A stretch of DNA of 62,289 bases, taken from assembly GCA_002319965.1 (NCBI GenBank), contig DCJQ01000026.1:1-62289 (forward strand), written 5' to 3'. A program made the position numbers and the translations under genes. Below are positions 16,961 through 25,031 of this stretch, piece after piece. Position 1 is the stretch's first letter, and every line of letters starts with the position of its first letter. This DNA comes from Megasphaera sp. UBA1696 (GTDB taxonomy: Bacteria > Bacillota > Negativicutes > Veillonellales > Megasphaeraceae). The notes below the pieces were generated by a model that made no database searches, was not told the DNA's origin, and saw only the letters and a program-made list of their open reading frames with translations.

Positions 16961-17656
16961 ATGAGCACGCAGATTACCTATTTAAATCATAGTGGTTTTT
17001 CTGTTGAGACTGATTCCAAGGTCCTGGTCTTTGATTATTATAAAGATCCGTCGGGAACGGTCAAGGCTTACAGCCAAATCCGTCGGAAACCGGTCTGGTT
17101 TTTCGTTACGCACTGGCATGACGACCACTTTAACGGCCGCATTGCCGACTTCGACGGCGACCAGTACATCATCAATGAAGACGTGCCTTTGAAACGAGAC
17201 GGCCTCAAGGCGGTTCATGCTATGAAGCTCTATGATACGCTGACTCTTGGCGATACGAAGATCACCCAATTCGGATCGACCGACGAAGGCGGATCGTTCC
17301 TCGTCGAAACAGACGGCTTGAAGATTTTCCATGCCGGGGACTTGAATTGGTGGCACTGGCTTGGCGATACCGATGAAAACAATGCCGAAGCCAAAGCCAA
17401 TTTCGAACGAGAAATGAAGCATTTAGCGGGGCGGACCTTCGACATCACCTTTTTCCCTGTTGACGCCCGCTTGGAAGGGGCCCGTGAATGGGGCGTCAAG
17501 GCATTTTTAAAGGATGTTTCCGTAACCAAGTGTCTCATTCCCATGCATTATTTTGGGACGCCGTGGACGCCGTCGGCCGATTTTAAAGCGGCCTATCCGG
17601 ACGTACCCTTATGGATTCCCAAACACGATGGGGATGACCTCATCATCGATAAATAG
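16961..17656 (+). CDS. MBL-fold metallohydrolase
   Basis: A 231-residue metallo-beta-lactamase fold protein. The zinc motif is HWHDDHFN (HxHxDH type), with a further His in FHAGDLNWWHW. It resembles small UlaG/YtkL-like hydrolases, whose substrates are usually unknown. A TATAAT lies at 16907-16912 and AAGGAGG just before the ATG. The DUF445 gene follows after 8 bases, so they are co-transcribed. Confidence 0.85.
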   Translation: MSTQITYLNHSGFSVETDSKVLVFDYYKDPSGTVKAYSQIRRKPVWFFVTHWHDDHFNGRIADFDGDQYIINEDVPLKRDGLKAVHAMKLYDTLTLGDTKITQFGSTDEGGSFLVETDGLKIFHAGDLNWWHWLGDTDENNAEAKANFEREMKHLAGRTFDITFFPVDARLEGAREWGVKAFLKDVSVTKCLIPMHYFGTPWTPSADFKAAYPDVPLWIPKHDGDDLIIDK

Positions 17657-17664
17657 GAGGTATT

Positions 17665-18939
17665 ATGGCGAGTAACACAAATGGCGGAAGACGGAGCCAG
17701 ATTGCCAATTATATCCTGATCATAGCGGCTGTCATCCTGCTGCTGGCCTATCCGTTCCAGGACTTCTTTGCCGGCGGCTTGTTGACGCACTTGGCAGGAG
17801 CGGCCCTCATCGGGGGCCTGGCAGATTGGTATGCCGTTACGGCGCTGTTTCGGCGCCCGCTGGGCATTTCTTTTAAGACCGCCTTGATTCCCAACAGTAA
17901 AGAACGCATCGCCGAAATGGCGCGGCACATGATTGAATCGGAGATTTTGACCGTTTCCAATATGTATAATGTCCTCAAACGCCATCCTATTTTAGGGGCG
18001 ACGCTGGACTATCTCCATACGGAAAAAGGATTCCAATCGGCAGAGCGCATCTTCGGCCAAATTTTAAACACCTTTTTGTACACTGTCGATATGAAGACCG
18101 TCGTCAAGGCCTTTGCCGGCATCGGCGGATCGGCCGTCGAAAAAATCGATTTGGCGCCGGTTATGAGCAAGGCGATTCAGGCCAGCCTTCGTGGCGAATC
18201 GGGCAAGGATTTTCTCGATTTTATGATTTTTGCCTTGGAACAAGTCGTGAAGAGTGATACGACAAAAGGCTATATCGGCGAAATCTATGAAGCCTCCTTG
18301 CGGCAGTATGCCAAGCACAATATCTTATTGGGCTGGGCCATTAAAGCGGCCATTAAAATGGAAGTCTTTCAGCCGAGCCACGTTGCCGGTTTGCTGCAGG
18401 AAAAATGCCTGGCTCTTTTGGAAGAAGCCAAAGAGGAAAACTCCCTTCAGCGCCAGCAGGCTCTCCACTACTTGTGGAAGCAGGCTGAACACATCGAGAT
18501 CGATGAAGAATGGAGTCAGCGCATCGATGCCTATAAGGATAAGATGTACAACCATTTGATGCTGCGGCCGGATACACAGGAAGCGTGGCAGCGTTACGTC
18601 CAGAATCCGGACAATCAGAAGCGCTTCTGTACGGCAGCGGCAGAATTTGTCGTCCAAAAATTGGAAGGTTGGCACCGAAATCCGGAGCAGGTCGAACAGA
18701 TTAACCGCCAGGCCTTGGCCTTTGCTGCCCGTGAATTGAAACGACTCCAGGTATGGTTCGGCAAGACGGCCGAAGCAGAAATTCTTAAATATGACGGGAC
18801 CTATCTGGCAGAACAATTGGAAAACAGTGTTTGGTACGACCTGCAGATGATTCGCGTAAACGGCTCTCTCGTCGGCGCCGTCTTAGGGGCCGTCATATAC
18901 CTTGCTATGTATGCCATGAAAGGAGGGGCTATCTTATGA
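17665..18939 (+). CDS. DUF445 membrane-anchored protein, first of a pair
   Basis: A 424-residue DUF445 protein: an N-terminal hydrophobic segment, the conserved GGLADWYAVTALFRRPLG motif, a long helical cytoplasmic or periplasmic body and a C-terminal hydrophobic helix (VNGSLVGAVLGAVIYLAMYA). Function unknown; the architecture suggests a membrane-tethered scaffold. Its stop overlaps the start of the second DUF445 gene (ATGA), so the two products are made together and may form a hetero-oligomer. Confidence 0.85.
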   Translation: MASNTNGGRRSQIANYILIIAAVILLLAYPFQDFFAGGLLTHLAGAALIGGLADWYAVTALFRRPLGISFKTALIPNSKERIAEMARHMIESEILTVSNMYNVLKRHPILGATLDYLHTEKGFQSAERIFGQILNTFLYTVDMKTVVKAFAGIGGSAVEKIDLAPVMSKAIQASLRGESGKDFLDFMIFALEQVVKSDTTKGYIGEIYEASLRQYAKHNILLGWAIKAAIKMEVFQPSHVAGLLQEKCLALLEEAKEENSLQRQQALHYLWKQAEHIEIDEEWSQRIDAYKDKMYNHLMLRPDTQEAWQRYVQNPDNQKRFCTAAAEFVVQKLEGWHRNPEQVEQINRQALAFAARELKRLQVWFGKTAEAEILKYDGTYLAEQLENSVWYDLQMIRVNGSLVGAVLGAVIYLAMYAMKGGAIL

Positions 18940-20216
18940 CTTACCGACAGCGTGCCAATCTCATTTTAGGCTTGTCGTTCGTCGCCTTTATTGCCATCTT
19001 CTTTTGGTGGTATACGCACGACGTATCGGTTTGGGAAGAGCTGTTGTTCTTCGTTATCCAATCGGCCCTCATCGGCAGTATTGCTGACTGGTTTGCCGTT
19101 ACGGCCCTCTTTGAAAAGCCTTTGGGATTTCCTTATCATACAGAACTCTTGTACCGCCACCGCGACCGCATCATTGACGGAATTGCCCGATTGATATCGG
19201 AAAAGCTGCTCCAGCCCGACATGTGGAAGGATAAGCTCTATCAGATTTCCTTTATGGATAAGGCCGTCGACTGGCTGCGCGGTCCTCAGGGACGGGAAAA
19301 ACTTCGTACGGGGCTCTATGAAGTCGCTCAGCGCGCCCATCAGCATATTCAGCGCGGTGAAACCCAGACGGCCATAGCCGGCCACCTGCGCATGTATTTG
19401 AAGCGTCAGCCCTTAGTAAGCTTCTTGGAAGACCGCCTCGTTTCGCTGCTCGAAGATCCGACGAGCCCCATGTTCCAGGACCTGATCAATCTCATTCGCC
19501 GCGTCGTAAACAGCGAAGATTTTGACAAACTGTTGGAACGGCTCATCATCCAGTGGCGCGAAGAATCGCAGCACTCCTCCATGTCCAGCATTACCTTGAC
19601 TAAAGTTCTCGGTATCGTCGATACTCAGCGGATTGCCAAGGATATAAAACTGGGTATCGTCAACTGGCTCGACCAATGGGAACATGCGGAAGGGGAACAG
19701 CGGGAATGGCTGTGCCGAAAACTGGAAATCCTGCTCTATTCGATGAATGGCCAATTGTCCTTTGGCGTACAGAACTGGCAGAATGAATTCGTCGATGCCC
19801 TGCCTATCGAACAGTGGCTGACCGATATCGAACATTCGACGAAAGACTATTTCATGACCGGCGAACAGGGACGAGAAGAATTGAAAGATTTACTGGAAGA
19901 ACAGTTCATCCACTATTTGGAATATTGCCGGTCCTATCCTGAAATCAAGGAATGGCTTGATGAACAGATCCGCCGGGCTTTCAATGTCATCTTGGAACAT
20001 GAACACTCCCTCATTGCCGTCGCCGTCCGCGACGTCTTGTCCGGCTTCGATAAAAATCGGTTCAACCAGTTCTTGGAAAGTAAGGTCGGCGAAGACCTGG
20101 CCTGGATTCGTATCAATGGTGCTATCGTCGGCGCCTCCATCGGCCTCTGCGTCTTTGGCGTTTTGAAAATCTATCAGTTTACCCTCGTGCCGTTTCTGCG
20201 GGGCCTCTTTTTGTGA
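18936..20216 (+). CDS. DUF445 membrane-anchored protein, second of a pair
   Basis: A 426-residue paralogue of the preceding protein, with GSIADWFAVTALFEKPLG and the C-terminal INGAIVGASIGLCVFGVL helix. The start at 18936 was chosen because AGGAGG precedes it and it gives the 4-base overlap with the upstream stop; the open frame continues upstream inside the first gene. The two paralogues are clearly related only around these motifs, so the duplication is old. Confidence 0.85.
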   Translation: MTYRQRANLILGLSFVAFIAIFFWWYTHDVSVWEELLFFVIQSALIGSIADWFAVTALFEKPLGFPYHTELLYRHRDRIIDGIARLISEKLLQPDMWKDKLYQISFMDKAVDWLRGPQGREKLRTGLYEVAQRAHQHIQRGETQTAIAGHLRMYLKRQPLVSFLEDRLVSLLEDPTSPMFQDLINLIRRVVNSEDFDKLLERLIIQWREESQHSSMSSITLTKVLGIVDTQRIAKDIKLGIVNWLDQWEHAEGEQREWLCRKLEILLYSMNGQLSFGVQNWQNEFVDALPIEQWLTDIEHSTKDYFMTGEQGREELKDLLEEQFIHYLEYCRSYPEIKEWLDEQIRRAFNVILEHEHSLIAVAVRDVLSGFDKNRFNQFLESKVGEDLAWIRINGAIVGASIGLCVFGVLKIYQFTLVPFLRGLFL

Positions 20217-20250
20217 TGCAGGCTCTTCGGAATCGCTCGTTTTGCGTTGT

Positions 20251-20280
20251 GCCCGTCCTTTTAACAGGACGGGCTGTCTT
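20251..20280 (+). terminator. Intrinsic terminator after the DUF445 pair
   Basis: An 8-bp GC-rich stem (20251-20258 with 20267-20274) with an 8-base loop; the following TGTCTT is a poor T-run, so termination may be partial. Confidence 0.6.
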
Positions 20281-20294
20281 ATGAGGATGAATAC

Positions 20295-21692
20295 ATGGAG
20301 TATAATCAGATAACCCCTGCAGTCATAACGGCCTTACAGGCCATTGTAGGTGAAAAATATGTTTGGACCGATGAAGATAAACGGATTCCCTACGGTCGCG
20401 ATGAAGGCACCTTTGCGGTGCCTTTTCTGCCCGATGCCGTCGTGTTACCGGCAACGGCGGAGGAATTGGCTGCTGTTGTATCTTTAGCCAATGAGGCCGT
20501 CATCCCCGTCATTCCCAGAGGAACCGGGACGGGTCTTGAAGGCGGTGCCCTTGTCGACGGCCGCGGCGGCATTATGGTCAGTACGGAGCGGATGAACCGC
20601 ATTTTAGAAATTAATGAAGAGGCTATGTATATGGTCGTCGAAGCCGGGGTCATTACTGAGACAATCCAGAAAGAGGCCGGTAAAAGGGGACTTCTCTATG
20701 CCGGAGACCCGTGCAGCGGAGACAGCTGCTGCATCGGCGGCAACGGGGCGACCAATGCCGGCGGTAACCGGGCCGTGAAGTATGGGACGACGAGAGACCA
20801 AATCTATGCCCTTGAAGTCGTTACGCCGACCGGAAAAATTGCCAATCTCGGCAAACGCCTCCATAAGATGACAGCCGGCTACCCCTTGGAAAAAATCGTC
20901 GTTGGCTCTGAAGGGACGCTGGGCATTATTACGAAACTGACCTTAAAGCTCGTGCCCTTGCCTAAAGCGACGGCACACGTCCTGGCCGTCTTTCCATCGG
21001 CTGAACAGGCCTTGGCATTGGTAACGGCCCTTCCCAAGGCCGGCATTACGCCGACGTGTTTGGAATTTATGGATTACGATGTCATCGAAGTCGTCGGGGC
21101 ATGGCTCGATGAAAAACAGAACTGTCCTGACGGTGGTGCCTATATGATCATCCAGCTCGACAGTCAAAGTGAAGACGGCCTTGACGATGATTGCATGAAT
21201 CTCGATGAAATCTGCCGGTCTCTCGGGGCTGTCGAGGTCTTCATGGCCGATGCCGAAAAAGTTTGGAAGGCCCGCAAAGCCTTTACCGAGGCATCGGCGG
21301 CTGACTGCCCCGTTGCCGCCATGGAAGATTTCGTCGTACCGCCGGATAAACTATTGTCTTTCATGACCGAATTACAGGCAATCGGTGAGGCGACGGGGGT
21401 CTTATTCCGCGGTGTCAGCCATGCCGGTGACGGCAATATTCACTTAGACCTCCTGCGTCGGGGCTTTGCGGATGCGGCTGATGAAGGCTGCCGTGTCGCG
21501 GCTTTTGAAGATAAGGCCTGTGAAGCCGCTTACCGGTTAGGCGGTGCTGTTTCCGGCGAACACGGCATCGGTCAGGCTCGGAAAGCCTTATTTGCTAAAT
21601 ATACCGATCCTGTCGAACTGGAACTGATGAAGGCCTTGAAAAGGGCTTGGGACCCGAAGGGGATTTTAAATCCCGGAAAGATTTTTGATTGA
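20295..21692 (+). CDS. FAD-binding 2-hydroxyacid dehydrogenase (GlcD/D-lactate dehydrogenase type)
   Basis: A 465-residue enzyme of the GlcD family: PCMH-type FAD domain (RGTGTGLEGGA, DPCSGDSCCIGGN) and a C-terminal FAD-oxidase domain with GVSHAGDGNIHLDLLR and SGEHGIGQARK. Members oxidise glycolate or D-lactate and often pass electrons to an ETF pair. No etfAB or Fe-S subunit is adjacent, so the acceptor is not known. A radical SAM gene follows after 9 bases. Confidence 0.88.
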   Translation: MEYNQITPAVITALQAIVGEKYVWTDEDKRIPYGRDEGTFAVPFLPDAVVLPATAEELAAVVSLANEAVIPVIPRGTGTGLEGGALVDGRGGIMVSTERMNRILEINEEAMYMVVEAGVITETIQKEAGKRGLLYAGDPCSGDSCCIGGNGATNAGGNRAVKYGTTRDQIYALEVVTPTGKIANLGKRLHKMTAGYPLEKIVVGSEGTLGIITKLTLKLVPLPKATAHVLAVFPSAEQALALVTALPKAGITPTCLEFMDYDVIEVVGAWLDEKQNCPDGGAYMIIQLDSQSEDGLDDDCMNLDEICRSLGAVEVFMADAEKVWKARKAFTEASAADCPVAAMEDFVVPPDKLLSFMTELQAIGEATGVLFRGVSHAGDGNIHLDLLRRGFADAADEGCRVAAFEDKACEAAYRLGGAVSGEHGIGQARKALFAKYTDPVELELMKALKRAWDPKGILNPGKIFD

Positions 21693-21701
21693 GGTGTGAT
21701 T

Positions 21702-22601
21702 ATGGAAGCGATATGTAATGACTGTCCCCGCCGCTGCGGTGTCGTCCGCAGCCTCTTTTGGAATGAGAAGGGAATGCCCGGCTTTTGCCATTCGCCGCTC
21801 CAGCCCGTCGTGGCCAGAGCCGCGCTGCATCAATGGGAAGAACCGTGCATCAGCGGGACACGCGGGTCGGGAACGGTCTTTTTTACGAGCTGCAATCTGC
21901 GCTGCTGCTTCTGCCAAAATTCGATCATCTCTATGGGGCGCAAAGGCTTTCCGATTACGCCCGCCAGGCTTCGAGAAATCTATGGTGAGCTCATCTCTAA
22001 GGGGGCTCACAACATCAATCTGGTGACGCCGACGCCTTATACGCAGGCTATTTTAGAAAGCTTGGCCGATCCCTTGCCGGTGCCCGTCGTCTATAACTGC
22101 GGCGGTTATGAATCGATAGAGACCATCGATCGATTTAAAGATAAGGTGCAGATTTATTTGCCGGACTTTAAATACCTCGATCCGACCTTAGCGGAACGCT
22201 ACAGCGGGGCTGCGGACTACCCGCAGGTCGCAGCCGAAGCCATTCTGCACATGTATGACCAGGTAGGCCCTTACGAACTCGATGACGACGGAATTTTGAA
22301 AAAAGGCGTCATCATCCGCCATCTCATCCTTCCCGGCTGTGTCGACAATACGAAAGCCGTCATCGATTGGGTGCGGAACCATTTCGAGGACGGCCAGGTT
22401 TTATTCAGTTTGATGCGCCAATACGTGCCCTGCGGCCGGGCAGGAGACTATCCGGAAATCAACCGTCCTTTGACCGATGAAGAGTATGATGAGGCGGAAC
22501 AGTATCTCTTTGACAGCGGCATTGAAGACGGATTTGTTCAGGAAAAAGAGAGCGCCAGCGATGACTTCATTCCCGATTTTGATGGAACCGGTGTTATCTA
22601 G
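21702..22601 (+). CDS. Radical SAM protein (PflA-like)
   Basis: A 299-residue radical SAM enzyme. An N-terminal Cys group, CNDCPRRCG, precedes the SAM cluster motif CNLRCCFC (C-x3-C-x2-C) at about residues 66-73. The sequence fits the family annotated as pyruvate formate-lyase activator-like proteins of unknown target. ATG 21702 was preferred to the GTG two codons upstream because GAGGTG is correctly spaced. Co-transcribed with the GlcD-type gene. Confidence 0.85.
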   Translation: MEAICNDCPRRCGVVRSLFWNEKGMPGFCHSPLQPVVARAALHQWEEPCISGTRGSGTVFFTSCNLRCCFCQNSIISMGRKGFPITPARLREIYGELISKGAHNINLVTPTPYTQAILESLADPLPVPVVYNCGGYESIETIDRFKDKVQIYLPDFKYLDPTLAERYSGAADYPQVAAEAILHMYDQVGPYELDDDGILKKGVIIRHLILPGCVDNTKAVIDWVRNHFEDGQVLFSLMRQYVPCGRAGDYPEINRPLTDEEYDEAEQYLFDSGIEDGFVQEKESASDDFIPDFDGTGVI

Positions 22602-22628
22602 CGCCCTTAGTATCGATAAAAATGCATA

Positions 22629-22702
22629 TAAAAAAGACTGTCCCGGCAGCTGCCTGAGAGGATGTACATCTCAGGCGCTGTCACTGGGCCAGTCTTTTTA
22701 TA
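22629..22702. terminator. Bidirectional terminator with branched stem
   Basis: An outer stem AAAAAGACTG/CAGTCTTTTT (22631-22640 with about 22690-22699) encloses a second hairpin CCTGAGA/TCTCAGG. It lies between the convergent radical SAM gene and cstA1. Confidence 0.85.
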
Positions 22703-22707
22703 TGGTC

Positions 22708-24585
22708 TTAGTGCTGATCGACGGTCAATTCTTTAAAGCGTTTGGCAATCGGATCCGTTTTGATTAATTCTTGGAGGTGTTTCAATTCTTCAGCTTCTAC
22801 TGTTTCAGACGTATCGTAGCTGGGCGGTACGGTCTTTGCCAGTTCAAGGCATTTCCGTGCAGAGGCTACGCTGACGATGATGACCAAGATGGCCATGATA
22901 GCCGATACGCCGAAGAGGAGCCATTCCTGCTTAGGCAGGTAGATATTGAACATATTGAGGTAATCGGCCCAGAAGATAACGACGGTCAGGAAAATCCAGG
23001 GAATGACCGTGACCCAGGCGAAGCGGGCCTTACCCATAGCACAGATGACGACGGTCGAGATGGCCAGGGTGATGATAGCCAAGAGCTGGTTCGATACACC
23101 GAAAATCGGCCAAATCGTGGACAGGTTGCCTTGGAGTACGATGTAACCCCATGCGCCGGAGATGAGTGCCGATGCGACGATGCCGCCGGGGAGCCAATGG
23201 GGATCGCCGAACTTCGGCCATACGCGGCCGATGAGTTCCTGGAGCATGTAGCGGCCGACACGAGTACCGGCATCGATGATGGTCATGATGAACAGGGCTT
23301 CAAACATGATGCAGAAGTGATACCAGTAGTTCATCAGGTGGTCAAGGCCGGGGATGTTGGAGAAGATGAAGGCCATGCCGACGGCCAGGGAAACGGCACC
23401 GCCGGGACGATGAGCTACGTCTTCACCGACCATGGCGTTCAACTGAGGCAGGTCGACGACCTGGATGCCCAGAGCCTGGAAGTGTTCAGCCGTCGAGTTG
23501 ATGGCGAAGTAGTCGTTCGGAATGAGGGAGCAGGCTGCGATAAGGGCCATCATGCCGACGAAGGATTCGGTCAGCATGGCGCCGTAGCCTACGGGGAGGA
23601 TGGAGCGTTCGTTCATCAGCATCTTCGGCGTCGTACCGGTCGAGATCATGCAGTGGAAGCCGGAGATAGCACCGCAGGCGATGGTGATGAAGATGTACGG
23701 CAGAACCGGACCGGTGATGACCGGGCCGCCGCCGGCGACAAACTGCGTCATAGCCGGCATCTGAATGGTAGGTCCGACGATGATGATACCGAGGGCCAAA
23801 GCGCCGATGGTACCGATTTTCATGTACGTCGAGAGGTAGTCACGCGGAGCCAGGAGCAGCCATACGGGAAGTGCGGCAGCTACGAAGCCGTAGATGATGA
23901 GGGCGATGGAAATGCCCTTAGCATTGATCGTGAACAGGGGAGCCAGTGTCGGCGAAGCCGATACGGACGGCCCGAGGATGACGGCGAGAAGTGTCAGTGC
24001 TACGCCGATGACCGTACCTTCTTTGATGTGGCCCGGGCGCAGGAACTGCATGTAGACGCCGACGAAAATAGCGATAGGAATGGTCATGCCGATCGTGAAA
24101 GTACCCCAAGGGCTGTCGTGAAGGGCGTTGACGATGACGACGGCCATGCCGGCCATAGCCAGGATGTTGAGGAACAAGACGGCAAAAGATGTTGCCAGGC
24201 CGACTTTGTCACCAATTTGAGCTTTGGCGATTTCGGCGATGGATTTGCCGTCATAGCGCATGGATGCAAAGAGGATGACCATGTCGTGGACGGCACCGGC
24301 GAGAACACCGCCGATGAGGATCCACAGGGCGCCCGGTAAGTAACCGAACTGAGCTGCGATGACCGGGCCTACGAGGGGGCCGGCGCCGGCGATAGCCGCG
24401 AAGTGATGGCCGAAGACGACGTACTTATTGGTCGGCACGTAGTCATGACCGTCTTCGAAACGGAAAGCCGGTGTAACCTTATACTGGTTAACGGTCAGTA
24501 CTTTTGCGGCAATAAAAGCACCATAGAAACGGTAAGCCAGCACAAATATTAATGCAGAAATGATAACTAAAAACAAACCATTCAT
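22708..24585 (-). CDS. cstA: Carbon starvation protein A, peptide or pyruvate transporter, copy 1
   Basis: A 625-residue inner-membrane protein of the CstA family with many hydrophobic helices and the conserved ALWILIGGVLAGAVHDMV and FHCMISTGTTPKML stretches. Family members import peptides or pyruvate. The ATG at 24583-24585 has AGGAGG upstream. It is a tandem copy of the next gene: the first 126 residues differ at only four positions although codons differ often. Its mRNA begins with an unusual structured leader absent from copy 2. Confidence 0.93.
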   Translation of the reverse strand: MNGLFLVIISALIFVLAYRFYGAFIAAKVLTVNQYKVTPAFRFEDGHDYVPTNKYVVFGHHFAAIAGAGPLVGPVIAAQFGYLPGALWILIGGVLAGAVHDMVILFASMRYDGKSIAEIAKAQIGDKVGLATSFAVLFLNILAMAGMAVVIVNALHDSPWGTFTIGMTIPIAIFVGVYMQFLRPGHIKEGTVIGVALTLLAVILGPSVSASPTLAPLFTINAKGISIALIIYGFVAAALPVWLLLAPRDYLSTYMKIGTIGALALGIIIVGPTIQMPAMTQFVAGGGPVITGPVLPYIFITIACGAISGFHCMISTGTTPKMLMNERSILPVGYGAMLTESFVGMMALIAACSLIPNDYFAINSTAEHFQALGIQVVDLPQLNAMVGEDVAHRPGGAVSLAVGMAFIFSNIPGLDHLMNYWYHFCIMFEALFIMTIIDAGTRVGRYMLQELIGRVWPKFGDPHWLPGGIVASALISGAWGYIVLQGNLSTIWPIFGVSNQLLAIITLAISTVVICAMGKARFAWVTVIPWIFLTVVIFWADYLNMFNIYLPKQEWLLFGVSAIMAILVIIVSVASARKCLELAKTVPPSYDTSETVEAEELKHLQELIKTDPIAKRFKELTVDQH

Positions 24586-24606
24586 AAAAAATTCCCTCCT
24601 TATCAT

Positions 24607-24780
24607 ATTTATTTCGTGAAGCGCCGGGCGCTTACAAAACAGGCGTTGGATGGGTTCGAAATATAAAGCTGATGCATGCTTTTGATGGGGGTACGGATCT
24701 CATCGTTTTTGCCGCAGGTACTTTGATGAGGTATATTGTAATCGGATGCAACGCCACATCCTCAGTCCATCCAAGTAAAA
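24607..24780 (-). promoter_or_regulatory. Structured 5' leader of cstA1, candidate riboswitch-like RNA
   Basis: Read on the minus strand, TTGGATGG (24767-24774) pairs with CCATCCAA (24646-24653), closing about 130 bases. Inside, GGATG/CATCC (24744-24761) forms a hairpin whose loop, TGGCGTTG, can pair with CAACGCC directly beside or overlapping the closing stem, a pseudoknot. A further stem CTCATC/GATGAG lies within, and a GC-rich palindrome (AAGCGCC-CGGCGCTT, about 24618-24634) sits just before the ribosome site. It matches no riboswitch class I recognise. Confidence 0.5.
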
Positions 24781-24849
24781 CGTTTTTGTCACAATTCTGT
24801 TGACTTTTTATCTTTTATAAATATCACATAACGATTTTACTATACACCT

Positions 24850-24878
24850 ACTATAGTTTAAAGAAGTAAAAATAGCAA
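24850..24878 (-). promoter_or_regulatory. Probable cstA1 promoter
   Basis: On the minus strand TTGCTA (24873-24878) and TATAGT (24850-24855), 17-bp spacer, giving a leader of about 258 bases. Confidence 0.5.
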
Positions 24879-24987
24879 GTTACTTATGGTAAAGTTTACG
24901 ATATATATATGAAAAAAACTCATGATGTACTGAATAAAATAACTTATTCATAGCTGCATCCTTAATATATAACGGAAATTGTTAAAT

Positions 24988-25022
24988 AAAAAAGGCACTA
25001 TCTATGAAGATAGTGCCTTTGA
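24988..25022 (-). terminator. Intrinsic terminator of cstA2
   Basis: A 13-bp perfect stem (24991-25003 with 25008-25020) with a 4-base loop and an A-run on the left, i.e. a T-run after the stem in the direction of cstA2 transcription. Confidence 0.92.
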
Positions 25023-25031
25023 TGCAGTTGA

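Noticed and set aside
22771..24339. 522-residue open frame opposite cstA1, and similar frames opposite cstA2
   Set aside because: Asp/Gly/His-rich translation produced by reading conserved membrane-protein codons backwards; no start signals.
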